DNA of 64,000 nucleotides. Source: Helicobacter sp. 10-6591. GTDB lineage: Bacteria > Campylobacterota > Campylobacteria > Campylobacterales > Helicobacteraceae. The translations under genes were made by a program, and so were the position numbers. The stretch spans positions 1 through 64,000 of the forward strand of contig NZ_NHYK01000007.1 of assembly GCF_003288805.1 (NCBI RefSeq), written 5' to 3'. The notes under the pieces are model-generated. The model was given only the letters and a program-made list of their open reading frames with translations, did no database searches and was not told the DNA's origin. Of this stretch, positions 26,522 to 35,443 are shown piece by piece; position 1 is the stretch's first letter, and every line of letters starts with the position of its first letter.

Positions 26522-28131
26522 TGGAATACAATGAACAATTAAAAGATTATGGAATCCTTGCCACAAATACTGAAAACAAAATAGAAGATAATAAGATAAT
26601 CATAGAATTTGCCCAAATAGATAGAATAGACCTTAAAAGACTTCAAGAGAAAAAAATAAAAGAGATTCGTATCTATGGAAGTGAAATACAATATATAGAT
26701 TTTACTGAAGACACTACGATAGATATAGATTTTGGATGTTGCAATTTCAAAAATCAAGTTATTGCTAGAGAATGTAATTTTAATAATACAATTGCATTTA
26801 CTCAATGTATATTTGAAACCAAAGTAGATTTTTCTGGTGCAACTTTTAATTGTCAAACTACTTTTTTAAACTCCATATTCAAAGCCGAAGCAAGATTTAT
26901 AAAAACTCAATTCCTAGCAGAGCAAAGTGATAATAATAAAATAGCAGAAAATGATTTTAGAGAAACTATCTTTGAGGGAAATGCATCTTTTGATAATGCA
27001 GAGTTTAAGGGAAGAGTAGATTTTAGAATCTCAAGATTCAAAGCCGAAGCAAGATTTATAGAAACTAAATTTTCAGCAGAACAAGGCAATGGTGAAATAA
27101 TAGAAAATAATTTTAGACAATCTATCTTTGAGGGAAATGCATATTTTAACAACATTGCCTTTCAAGGAAGAGTTAGTTTTAAATTTTCAAGTTTTATGAA
27201 AGAAACATTGTTTATCGACACAAATACACAAAATTGCATATTTGACTATACAGAATTCAATAAAACAAAATTTATTAAAAAAGATTACAAAAATGCAGAA
27301 ACCTATACTTTTAAAAATTCAACATTCAAAGATACATTAAGCTTTGAAAATACAAATATTAACAAGTTAGAATTTGATAATGTAGTATTTAATGGCATTG
27401 TAACTTTTAATGAGGCAAACTTTAGTAATAAACCAAGCTTTACAAATAATAAGACAAACTCCAATAAACCAAGCTTTACAAACTGCACCTTTTCTAATCA
27501 ATTTAACATAGAGCATGAACACATACAATACAGGTATGAAGACATAGAAAAGATAATAGAAGAAAAAATAGAAAGAATAGAAAAATATAAAAGCTTATTA
27601 AACTATAGAGATTTATTTAGAAAGCTAAAGAGCAATCGCATAGCACATCATAATCTAATCGATGCTTCCGAGCTACACTCACAAGAACTCTACGCTAGAG
27701 AACTAGAGCTAAAATATAAAGATAAAAAAACCATAAAAGAACATATAGAAAAATGGCAATTATGGTTTTATTACAAACTTTGTGATCATCACACAGACTT
27801 GGTGTTAAATCTCAAATGGCTTGTTTATACTATTGCCCTGTATGTTTTGCTTTTGGGCAAGATACCTTGTGTATATCCTGTAGCAATACCTGTCTTTTGT
27901 GTCTATGTCTATATGCGTGGATTCAAAAATGTATGGCTCACTGTCTCACTAGCAATAGTTTTTATAACGATTTTGGATACACCAAAAATCATTCTTGGCA
28001 TTTCAAATTTATTTGAAAAAGATTTGAATCCATGGCAAAACTTTATAACAACTCTATATGTTATAGCTATCGGTTTGGTGCTTTTCTCTCTCCAAAAAAC
28101 CGCACGCAAAAACTCCATAGTGCCAAACTAG
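26521..28131 (+). CDS. pentapeptide-repeat membrane protein
   Basis: 536 residues. From about residue 60 to 330 the chain is a run of pentapeptide-like units with a central Phe (FKNQVIA, FNNTIAF, FDNAEFKG, FEGNAYF), expected to form a right-handed quadrilateral helix. A charged coiled-coil-like stretch follows (EEKIERIEKYK). The C-terminal 110 residues hold four likely membrane helices (WLVYTIALYVLLLG; YPVAIPVFCVYVY; VSLAIVFITIL; FITTLYVIAIGLVLF). The A/T-rich codon use differs from the flanking core genes. It is flanked by 96-bp direct repeats, suggesting acquisition as a cassette. The function is unknown; a defence-associated or membrane-anchored binding role is possible but unproven. Confidence 0.8.
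   Translation: MEYNEQLKDYGILATNTENKIEDNKIIIEFAQIDRIDLKRLQEKKIKEIRIYGSEIQYIDFTEDTTIDIDFGCCNFKNQVIARECNFNNTIAFTQCIFETKVDFSGATFNCQTTFLNSIFKAEARFIKTQFLAEQSDNNKIAENDFRETIFEGNASFDNAEFKGRVDFRISRFKAEARFIETKFSAEQGNGEIIENNFRQSIFEGNAYFNNIAFQGRVSFKFSSFMKETLFIDTNTQNCIFDYTEFNKTKFIKKDYKNAETYTFKNSTFKDTLSFENTNINKLEFDNVVFNGIVTFNEANFSNKPSFTNNKTNSNKPSFTNCTFSNQFNIEHEHIQYRYEDIEKIIEEKIERIEKYKSLLNYRDLFRKLKSNRIAHHNLIDASELHSQELYARELELKYKDKKTIKEHIEKWQLWFYYKLCDHHTDLVLNLKWLVYTIALYVLLLGKIPCVYPVAIPVFCVYVYMRGFKNVWLTVSLAIVFITILDTPKIILGISNLFEKDLNPWQNFITTLYVIAIGLVLFSLQKTARKNSIVPN
26881..27198 (+). repeat. 159-bp tandem duplication inside the pentapeptide gene
   Basis: Two consecutive imperfect 53-codon units, both beginning FKAEARFI and containing FEGNA and F-x-GRV, start at 26881 and 27040. 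They extend the beta-helix by one identical step. Confidence 0.7.
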
Positions 28132-28144
28132 AAAGGATATAAAA

Positions 28145-28282
28145 ATGCAAGGAATTAGCTATATGATAGATTCTACAAACAAAGCCACAGACACCAAAGA
28201 GCCAGAATCTAAAATCGATTTTCTAGTCTATAAACTCTACAACCTAGCTAAAGATGAAATAAAAATCATAGAGGGGAAATAA
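28145..28282 (+). pseudogene. C-terminal tail of a type IIG R-M gene
   Basis: A 45-codon frame ending ESKIDFLVYKLYNLAKDE then IKIIEGK, the same tail as at 26426-26521. Only the tail remains; its first codons (MQGISYMIDSTN) match nothing I know. Copy 2 of the 96-bp repeat makes up most of it. Confidence 0.75.
28187..28282 (+). repeat. 96-bp direct repeat, copy 2
   Basis: Near-identical to 26426-26521. The adhesin relic resumes at the very next base after its TAA. Confidence 0.85.
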
Positions 28283-28880
28283 AGGAACAATAAAATCAAG
28301 CAATAAGGTAGATACAGTCTATCTCTTTACAGATGAAAAAACAAAAAATGGGAAAACTACTAAAGGTGGACAAACTGTTGTCAGAAATTTCACTAATAAT
28401 GGCACTATAGAATCTAAAAATGACCATGCTGCTTTAAGACTCCAAGGTGCTAAGATTGAGACATTTAAAAATGAAAGTGGCAAGCTTATTTCAGCGACTG
28501 GAAATGTGGTTGCAATAAAGATTGAAAGCAATAAGACTAAGGATAATGCCAATGGCTATAATGGAAGTATTGGCACTTTTATCAATGAGGGGACTATAAA
28601 GGCAAAAGGTCAAGGCATAGGACTCACCAATGCTACTATTACAAACTTTACAAACTCTGGAACGATTTCAGCAGCTGGTCAAGGGGCTGTATCCTTGGCT
28701 CATGCTACTATCACAAGCTTTGAAAACAAAGGATTGATAGAGAATACAAGTAGTAATGGCAACTTAAATAATGGAACTGTACATGCAGCAATCTATCTTC
28801 ATGAAGCTGGCAATACTACAATCAAAAGCTTTGATAATCAAGGAACTATCAAAGGTGGAAACTATGTGTGCTTTTTATGA
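28283..28880 (+). pseudogene. beta-helix fragment of an autotransporter adhesin
   Basis: The open frame starts without a start codon (GTIKSSN) immediately after the restriction-enzyme tail. It aligns with about residues 160-330 and beyond of the left-edge adhesin: KGGQTVVRNFTNNGTIES against KGGQTVIKNFVNKGTIKS, GAKIETFKNESGKLIS against GAKIETFTNEQNMLIS, then FINEGTIKA, FTNSGTISA and FDNQGTIKG. It ends at a premature stop (28878-28880) with no barrel. An internal ATG (28506) could give 124 residues without a signal peptide. Confidence 0.85.
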
Positions 28881-29025
28881 CTATCCCTTGCGCATTCAGA
28901 TATTAACGCTCCCCTTTGCATATGAGTTTGGTTAAAAATGAAAAATATTTGACAATGCATTTTGCAGCGACACTACGGTAAGTTCTGCTAAGATTCGGAC
29001 TCACAAAACATTGCAAGGAGTAAGT

Positions 29026-30891
29026 ATGGCGACAAAACATTCTTTTCAAACTGAAATCACACAGCTTCTGGATCTTATGATTCATTCGCTGTACTCGAAT
29101 AAAGAGATTTTCTTACGAGAGCTTATCAGTAATGCTTCGGATGCGCTTGATAAGCTTTCTTATCTTACATTGACTGATGAGAAACTTAAGAAGATTGCAT
29201 TTTCACCGCGTATTGATATTAGTTTCGATGAGAAAAAGGGCACTATCACTATAAACGATAATGGCATAGGCATGAATGAGGCAGACTTGAAAGAAAATCT
29301 AGGTGTGATTGCTAAGTCTGGGACAAAGAGCTTCTTATCCCAACTTAGTGGTGACAAGAAAAAAGATAGTGCGCTTATTGGGCAGTTTGGCGTGGGGTTT
29401 TACTCAGCTTTTATGGTAGCAAGTCGTGTGGTCGTGCAAAGCAAGAAAGCAGGAGAAGATAAGGCGTATGCATGGGTAAGTGAAGGCAAGGGGGAATATG
29501 AGATAGGAGAGTGTGTCCAGGAAGAATCTGGCACACAAATCACACTCTATCTGAAAGATGATGAGAAGCATTTCGCTAGTAGGTGGGAGATAGAAAATAT
29601 CGTAAATAAATACTCTCAACATATTGGATTTCCCATTTTCCTACACTACAAAGAGCTTGCGGATGAGGAAGGAGACAAGAAAGATTCTAAAAAAGAAGTG
29701 GATCAGATCAAGCAGATAAACTCTGCAAAAGCCTTATGGAGCTTGCCTAAAGCTTCACTCAAAGCTGAGGACTATAAAGAGTTTTATAAAAGCTTTGCAC
29801 ATGATAATACAGAGCCACTAAGATGGGTGCATACAAAAGTAGAGGGGAATTTGGAATATACAACACTCTTTTATTTTCCTAAAAAAGCACCTTTTGATTT
29901 GTATCGGGTTGATTACCAGAGTGGCGTGAAGCTGTATGTAAAGCGCGTCTTTATCACCGATGATGACAAGGAGCTTTTGCCTACATATTTGCGCTTTGTT
30001 CGTGGAGTGGTTGATTCTAGTGATTTGCCATTGAATGTCAGCAGGGAAATCCTGCAGCAAAACAAGATCCTTGCAAATATCAAATCCGCTTCGACAAAAA
30101 AGATTCTCTCAGAGATTGCTTCAATGGCAAAAGATGAGAATCTGTACAAGGAATTTTACGGAGAGTTTGGCAAGGTACTTAAAGAGGGGTTATATAGTGA
30201 TTATGAAAACAAAGAGAAGCTGCTAGAGCTTTTACGCTTTGAGAGTAATAAGGGGGAATTTGTCTCGCTGAAGCAGTATAAAGATCGCATGCCGAAGGAA
30301 CAAAAGAGCATTTACTATCTCTTGGGAGAGAATAAAGAAGTGCTTAAAAACTCGCCGTTGCTAGAGAAATTCCAAAACAAAGGCTTTGAGGTGCTGCTTC
30401 TAAGCGATGAGATTGATGGTATGGTGATACCAATGCTTGGGGAATATGAAAAAATATCATTAAAAAATATCAGCTCTAAAGAAGTGCTAGGCGAGTTGGG
30501 AGATGAGGGTGTGAGTGAAGAAATAAAAAAGGAGTTTGAGGAGATTGTAAAAGACTTCAAAGAAACTCTGGGGGATAAAGTCAATGAAATTTCGCTTACT
30601 GGTCTTATGCAAACCAGCGCGATAAGCCTTATCAAGCAGAATGATAATCCGATGATGGCGCAACTCTTCACACAAATGGGACAAAAAATGCCAGCGACAA
30701 AACCTGATATAGAGCTGAATGTCAACCACAAGATTTTCCAGAAACTAAAAAACCACAAGGATAAGGCGAAAATAGCGCAAGTGGCGAATCTACTCTTTGA
30801 TAGTGCACTCATTGAGCAAGGAGAGAATGTGGTAGATAGTAAAGAATTTACACAGAATCTCAGCGATGTGATAATCCAGTGGCTTGAGTAA
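29026..30891 (+). CDS. htpG: chaperone protein HtpG (Hsp90)
   Basis: 621 residues from ATG 29026 (AAGGAG 29015-29020, 5 nt upstream), equal to the H. pylori length; an upstream in-frame TTG at 29011 is unnecessary. GHKL ATPase motifs: SNASDALDKL, INDNGIGM, GQFGVGFYSAF. Middle domain GVVDSSDLPLNVSREILQQN and a C-terminal dimerisation domain. Cytosolic ATP-dependent chaperone. It stands alone between the adhesin relic and a protease autotransporter. TTGACA at 28949-28954 may be a -35, but no convincing -10 is spaced from it. Confidence 0.96.
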   Translation: MATKHSFQTEITQLLDLMIHSLYSNKEIFLRELISNASDALDKLSYLTLTDEKLKKIAFSPRIDISFDEKKGTITINDNGIGMNEADLKENLGVIAKSGTKSFLSQLSGDKKKDSALIGQFGVGFYSAFMVASRVVVQSKKAGEDKAYAWVSEGKGEYEIGECVQEESGTQITLYLKDDEKHFASRWEIENIVNKYSQHIGFPIFLHYKELADEEGDKKDSKKEVDQIKQINSAKALWSLPKASLKAEDYKEFYKSFAHDNTEPLRWVHTKVEGNLEYTTLFYFPKKAPFDLYRVDYQSGVKLYVKRVFITDDDKELLPTYLRFVRGVVDSSDLPLNVSREILQQNKILANIKSASTKKILSEIASMAKDENLYKEFYGEFGKVLKEGLYSDYENKEKLLELLRFESNKGEFVSLKQYKDRMPKEQKSIYYLLGENKEVLKNSPLLEKFQNKGFEVLLLSDEIDGMVIPMLGEYEKISLKNISSKEVLGELGDEGVSEEIKKEFEEIVKDFKETLGDKVNEISLTGLMQTSAISLIKQNDNPMMAQLFTQMGQKMPATKPDIELNVNHKIFQKLKNHKDKAKIAQVANLLFDSALIEQGENVVDSKEFTQNLSDVIIQWLE

Positions 30892-30947
30892 TTCGCTTTT
30901 AAGTTTATGTTTGATAGTTTTCGCGGCATATACAAATGTCTAAATAT

Positions 30948-30953
30948 TATAAT
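30948..30953 (+). promoter_or_regulatory. -10 box of the subtilisin-like autotransporter
   Basis: TATAAT, 26 nt before ATG 30980, with AAGGAT at 30970-30975 as ribosome-binding site. Confidence 0.5.
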
Positions 30954-30979
30954 TAACTTTAAATCTTCAAGGATATTCC

Positions 30980-33900
30980 ATGCATATAAAGATACCTGTC
31001 TTGTCGATAGCTTCTTGTATCGCGCTAAGCAGTGTCTATGCAGATACTTTTGAAAACAAACATTCACATGACATTATCAATACAAAAGCCGCGTGGGATA
31101 GTGGAATAAATGGCAAGGGCGTCTCCATTGGCATTGTCGATACAGTGATAAATAAGGAGCATATTCTCTTAAACAATAAGATACTTGATCAAAAGATTTA
31201 CAAAGACAACACAACAAATCGAGAACATACACCTGTATTTACGGATTGCGAGCGTCAGACTTGTGATACTCATGGAACGCATACAGCAGGTATTGCTATA
31301 GGGAAATTCGAGAAAACATATCAGGGTGGCACAAATTTCTTTGGTGTAGCTTATGAAGCAGAGGCATATAGTCTAGGGGCAATCCATAGTGGTGGCCGCA
31401 AACAACCGCAACCTATGGCACTTTATGATTATTTCAAAGATAAAAAAGAAGTGAAAGTTTTAAATAATAGCTGGGGGAGTAATATTTACCCACTTATAAA
31501 TTCCAGTTTAACTGAAACAACAACAGGCGAATACATACTTCAAACTTCTCAAGAAACACTAAAAGATAATTCACCCTCAACACTTCTTAAAACTATATCA
31601 ACTTATTGGAAGGGCTCTGCTGATTGTCAAACATGCAATACAACAAATGAAGCCGAACTTATGAGACTTGCTAGCCAAAAGCAAGTTTTGAGTGTTTTTG
31701 CTGCTGGTAATGAAGGTATGGTCAGCCCTAATATACAGTCTGTCCTACCTCGTTATGATGAAAATCTTAAGGCGTGGATTTCTGTAGGTGCATTTGATCC
31801 AGAAAATGTGAATAAAGACCAATATGGAAATCTTGATTTTAAAAATAAAAATGCGTTAGCAACATTTTCAAATGCATTTTACGGTGCAGAAACATGGGGG
31901 ATTCTCTCCCCTGGTGTTAAAATAAATTCTGCAAATGCAGCTATAAATGACAACTACAAACAAAACTCTGGTACCTCAATGGCCGCGCCATTTGTAAGTG
32001 GTGCTGCGGCTTTGGTGGCACAGAAGTTTCCTGACCTGAATGGACGGCAGATAGCTGATGTACTTTTAAGTACGGCAAATAAAAATATCAAACTCCCTAA
32101 CGTAATTGTGAAAGATACTTACAATAAAAAATACACGATTATTTTTATTGATGATGGAGCTGACAAAAAGGGCTTGGTAAAAAAAGATAAAAAAGAAATC
32201 ATTCGACAACTTAAAAATGCTGGTTACACAAGTGATGCAGATAAGATTGTCGCGAATATTATGAAAACTCCTGAAGGTAGAGATTCTGTATATGTATTAG
32301 GCAAAGAATCTGTGATAGGACAAGGGGTATTGGATATACAAAAAGCTCTCAAGGGTATAGCAGTGCTAGATGCAAATCGTCTCACACAAGGTGATATTTA
32401 CACACTCACAGAAAATAACACAAAGCTTGTATTATGGGATTTCCAGAAAGCAAAACAAGACCCAACAAAATTCAAATTTAGCAAAAATGAACATGCACTT
32501 TATACATTGTCAGTTAGTGACAATAAAGAAATGTTGTTTAGTAATGATATAAGCCAACGGAAATGGGATAAATCTTTGCATTTTGATAAGGGTAATTTAG
32601 AGAGTTCTCCAAATCAACTTGCAAATCCAATGACTCATTTTGATGGGGTGGGTTTGCTAAAAAAGGGCGATGGCAAGCTTATTTTAAGCGGACAAAATAC
32701 CTATACAGGACTTACGTTTATAGAATCCGGTACTCTGGCTTTAATGAGTGAATCAGAATATAATGCACTCAAAAACCACAATACATCTAAGAATAATCCC
32801 CTTATCCCCAACACACTAAGTGTGCAAACAAGTGCTATCAGTGCTCATATAGAGCAGAAAGCAGAAAATATTCACAAACCAAGTCTCGCTGGAAGTGTCC
32901 TCGTAGCACAGAATGGAACACTTTCAGGGAGTGGGAAAATTGGACAAAATTTAGATAATCAAGGCAATGTCCAGGTTGGAAATCTCATACCTGCAAGCGG
33001 TGTGGGGGGCGAAAATAACAATCTAGAAGTAGGTGGCACTTATACACAGAGAAAAAATGCATCGCTTAGTCTTGTCTTTGGTGAAAGTGCGAATGCTAAA
33101 CTTATAGCAAGCGGATACAAGATTGAGGGTGGGAATCTAAAATTTATCCCACAAAAGAATACTTTCTTCAATATCAACGGTGACAAAAAGATCAATATAG
33201 ACTTGGGTGATATACCCATGCATAGTTTTTCAAACGTAGAAACAAACCAACAAAATACCTCTTTGAGATTTCTCTTTGATGTGAAAACTAGTGCTATAAC
33301 CCCTGTATTAAATACAGAAGCTTATATGACCAGTAATACAACCTCCTCTTTTACCAATGCACTTAAGACTGTGAGGGCAAAGCAAGACTTATCACAAAAT
33401 TACAAAGATTTTTTTGGGGAATTAGATTCTATGATGTTATCGAGCGCTGTGTATAAGGATTCGATAGAGCAGGTGCAAGGTGGCGCTCATCTGCTAGCTA
33501 CAAATGAGGTTTTGAATATACAAAAGCGTATGCTTAATGAATTTTATAATCTGCCTACACACAATTCTATAGCTCCGCTTGCAAGCATTACAGGTGGTTC
33601 TTACCAAGCATATAATGCAGGTAGCAAGATGACTTTTGTAAGCGAACAAAAAGATACTTTTGTGTGGAAGGGACTTTTTAATGCGGGCTATCTCAATACC
33701 AATAATAAACTGCTCCATATAAACAGCGGGTATATTGGTTCAAGTTTGGGATTAAATGCTTATTTTGGGAATCTTGAAGGTTTTGCAGGTACAAATCTAG
33801 CATTTGGACAAAACTCATACACTGGACAAATATCGCAATTCTCTGTAAGGGGTAACTACACTGACATAATACTAGGTGTACAGACTGGGGCCAAATACAA

Positions 33901-34384
33901 TATCCATCTCACTCCCACCTTTACACTTTCTCCCTTGGCTTATCTTTCATTCATACATGTACATACTACTGCCTTCAAGGAAAAGTCTTTGATATTTGCA
34001 AAATCTTTTGGTGCGAGCGGACAAAATATGCTAGGCGCAAATATCGGACTTGCACTCAATATAGCTCTGAAAAATGGACTAAGATTTGATATTTTGAGCG
34101 TGTATGAAAATATTGTGAATGCAAATACTCTCAGCGCCAATGCACGTTTTGTTGATTTTGATGAGAGTTTTAATATCCTCAAACCACTTACTGCCCAATC
34201 TCTACGTAGTGCTATCAATATGGGATTTGTACATGATTCTGCAAAATCAGATTCTAAGGTTACTTTAGGAGTGTTTCACGCAGTGACTAATCAAACCAAT
34301 AGCATTGGAGTCCAAGTAGGCTTTCTCTTACGCTTTGGAGAAAAGTCTAGCCAAGAACCCCAAGAATCTGATAGTGATTTATAA
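30980..34384 (+). CDS. subtilisin-like serine protease autotransporter
   Basis: 1134 residues. Signal peptide (IPVLSIASCIALSSVYA), then an S8 peptidase domain with all three catalytic motifs: Asp in SIGIVDTVI, His in DTHGTHTAGIA, Ser in NSGTSMAAPFVSGAAAL, plus the oxyanion Asn in FAAGNEG. An autotransporter-associated repeat follows (LLKKGDGKLILSGQNTYTG, then a GTLAL strand). The last 270 or so residues form a beta-barrel ending in an aromatic-rich strand (VGFLLRFGEKS) plus a short polar tail. It should be exported by the type V pathway and cleave host or bacterial surface proteins; the substrate is unknown. The stop overlaps the converging murG stop. Confidence 0.92.
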   Translation: MHIKIPVLSIASCIALSSVYADTFENKHSHDIINTKAAWDSGINGKGVSIGIVDTVINKEHILLNNKILDQKIYKDNTTNREHTPVFTDCERQTCDTHGTHTAGIAIGKFEKTYQGGTNFFGVAYEAEAYSLGAIHSGGRKQPQPMALYDYFKDKKEVKVLNNSWGSNIYPLINSSLTETTTGEYILQTSQETLKDNSPSTLLKTISTYWKGSADCQTCNTTNEAELMRLASQKQVLSVFAAGNEGMVSPNIQSVLPRYDENLKAWISVGAFDPENVNKDQYGNLDFKNKNALATFSNAFYGAETWGILSPGVKINSANAAINDNYKQNSGTSMAAPFVSGAAALVAQKFPDLNGRQIADVLLSTANKNIKLPNVIVKDTYNKKYTIIFIDDGADKKGLVKKDKKEIIRQLKNAGYTSDADKIVANIMKTPEGRDSVYVLGKESVIGQGVLDIQKALKGIAVLDANRLTQGDIYTLTENNTKLVLWDFQKAKQDPTKFKFSKNEHALYTLSVSDNKEMLFSNDISQRKWDKSLHFDKGNLESSPNQLANPMTHFDGVGLLKKGDGKLILSGQNTYTGLTFIESGTLALMSESEYNALKNHNTSKNNPLIPNTLSVQTSAISAHIEQKAENIHKPSLAGSVLVAQNGTLSGSGKIGQNLDNQGNVQVGNLIPASGVGGENNNLEVGGTYTQRKNASLSLVFGESANAKLIASGYKIEGGNLKFIPQKNTFFNINGDKKINIDLGDIPMHSFSNVETNQQNTSLRFLFDVKTSAITPVLNTEAYMTSNTTSSFTNALKTVRAKQDLSQNYKDFFGELDSMMLSSAVYKDSIEQVQGGAHLLATNEVLNIQKRMLNEFYNLPTHNSIAPLASITGGSYQAYNAGSKMTFVSEQKDTFVWKGLFNAGYLNTNNKLLHINSGYIGSSLGLNAYFGNLEGFAGTNLAFGQNSYTGQISQFSVRGNYTDIILGVQTGAKYNIHLTPTFTLSPLAYLSFIHVHTTAFKEKSLIFAKSFGASGQNMLGANIGLALNIALKNGLRFDILSVYENIVNANTLSANARFVDFDESFNILKPLTAQSLRSAINMGFVHDSAKSDSKVTLGVFHAVTNQTNSIGVQVGFLLRFGEKSSQEPQESDSDL

Positions 34385-35443
34385 TCTAGATTCTATTAAT
34401 CTCACAATCTCATCTGACCCATCAGATGAGATACTTTCACATAGTTTCTTTGATATGTGCTCAATATTTTTGATTCCATCAGCACTACTGTCTAAAAAAC
34501 CCAAAAATTCTAAAATACTAGCCTCTAATTCTCCTATATTTTGAGATTCTCTACAAAGCCCTGCGAGATTTCTCTCCTTAAACCACAGGGCATTAAAATA
34601 CTGGTGATCTTTATGAGCATATGGATAAGGGACAAAAAAGCAAGGCAGTCCATTAGCACAACTCTCCCATACACTAGAAGCTCCAGCCCGCGAGATACAT
34701 ACATCACTTTGGATTAACTTTTCAATAAGATTGTGGGAAAAATCAAAAAATTCTATTTTTTCTAATATTCCAGCCTCTTTGTATGCTATTTCTACTCGCT
34801 TGGCGTCAGCTTTGCCACATTGATGGATAACCTTCAAACCACTTTCTAAAAATTTTGGTGCTAATGCTAAAGCCAAATTGTTGATTGTTTTTGCTCCTTG
34901 AGATCCACCGAGAAATAAAATGGTTTTTATCTCTTTGCGTATGCGGGCGTATGCGAAAAATTCCGCCCGTATCGGATAAGCACATTGCACAAAATTCTTG
35001 CTCTTGTGAGGGAATGCACCAAAGACATTCTTTGCAAATGGTCTTAGAATCTTATTGAGCGTACCAAAAGACGCATTTTGTTCATGGATAAAGAGGGGGA
35101 TTTTCAGAGTGAGTGCAGCTATGCTAGCTCCTGCTGCGCTAAATCCCCCCACACTTATCACGGCATTTGCATTGTGCTGTCTGCAAATTTTTCTTGCATC
35201 AATACATGCTTTATAGGCCTTATACAATGCCTTGATTTTGGCAAACCCCTTTTTATTCACCACCCCCGTAGAATCCAAAAAATATACATTCTCAAAAATT
35301 TCACTATTTGCAAACCACAATCTATCTTGTCCGATATTTGAGCCAATGTATATGCAAGGTATGTTTTTGGTATGCAAGGTAGTGGCTAACACCTTAGCAA
35401 TCGCTAGATGTCCTCCTGTCCCCCCGCCAGTAATAACAAACAT
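34379..35443 (-). CDS. murG: UDP-GlcNAc:lipid I N-acetylglucosaminyltransferase MurG
   Basis: 354 residues from ATG 35443, which shares a base with the stop of the preceding lipoprotein gene (TGATG). It makes lipid II at the inner face of the membrane. Motifs: ITGGGTGGHLAIAK, SVGGFSAAGASIAA, the nucleotide loop LFLGGSQGAKTIN and SRAGASSVWESCANG for UDP-GlcNAc. Order valS-(rhodanese)-murG with divergent fliW resembles the H. pylori valS/fliW/murG neighbourhood. Confidence 0.94.
   Translation of the reverse strand: MFVITGGGTGGHLAIAKVLATTLHTKNIPCIYIGSNIGQDRLWFANSEIFENVYFLDSTGVVNKKGFAKIKALYKAYKACIDARKICRQHNANAVISVGGFSAAGASIAALTLKIPLFIHEQNASFGTLNKILRPFAKNVFGAFPHKSKNFVQCAYPIRAEFFAYARIRKEIKTILFLGGSQGAKTINNLALALAPKFLESGLKVIHQCGKADAKRVEIAYKEAGILEKIEFFDFSHNLIEKLIQSDVCISRAGASSVWESCANGLPCFFVPYPYAHKDHQYFNALWFKERNLAGLCRESQNIGELEASILEFLGFLDSSADGIKNIEHISKKLCESISSDGSDEIVRLIESRL

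Noticed and set aside
26004-28282. CRISPR array or insertion sequence
   Set aside because: Repeats here are two 96-bp copies around a gene and one tandem duplication. There are no regularly spaced short repeats, no transposase, and no terminal inverted repeats.
28949-28980. TTGACA as htpG -35 box
   Set aside because: No acceptable -10 at 16-18 nt, so I do not call a promoter.
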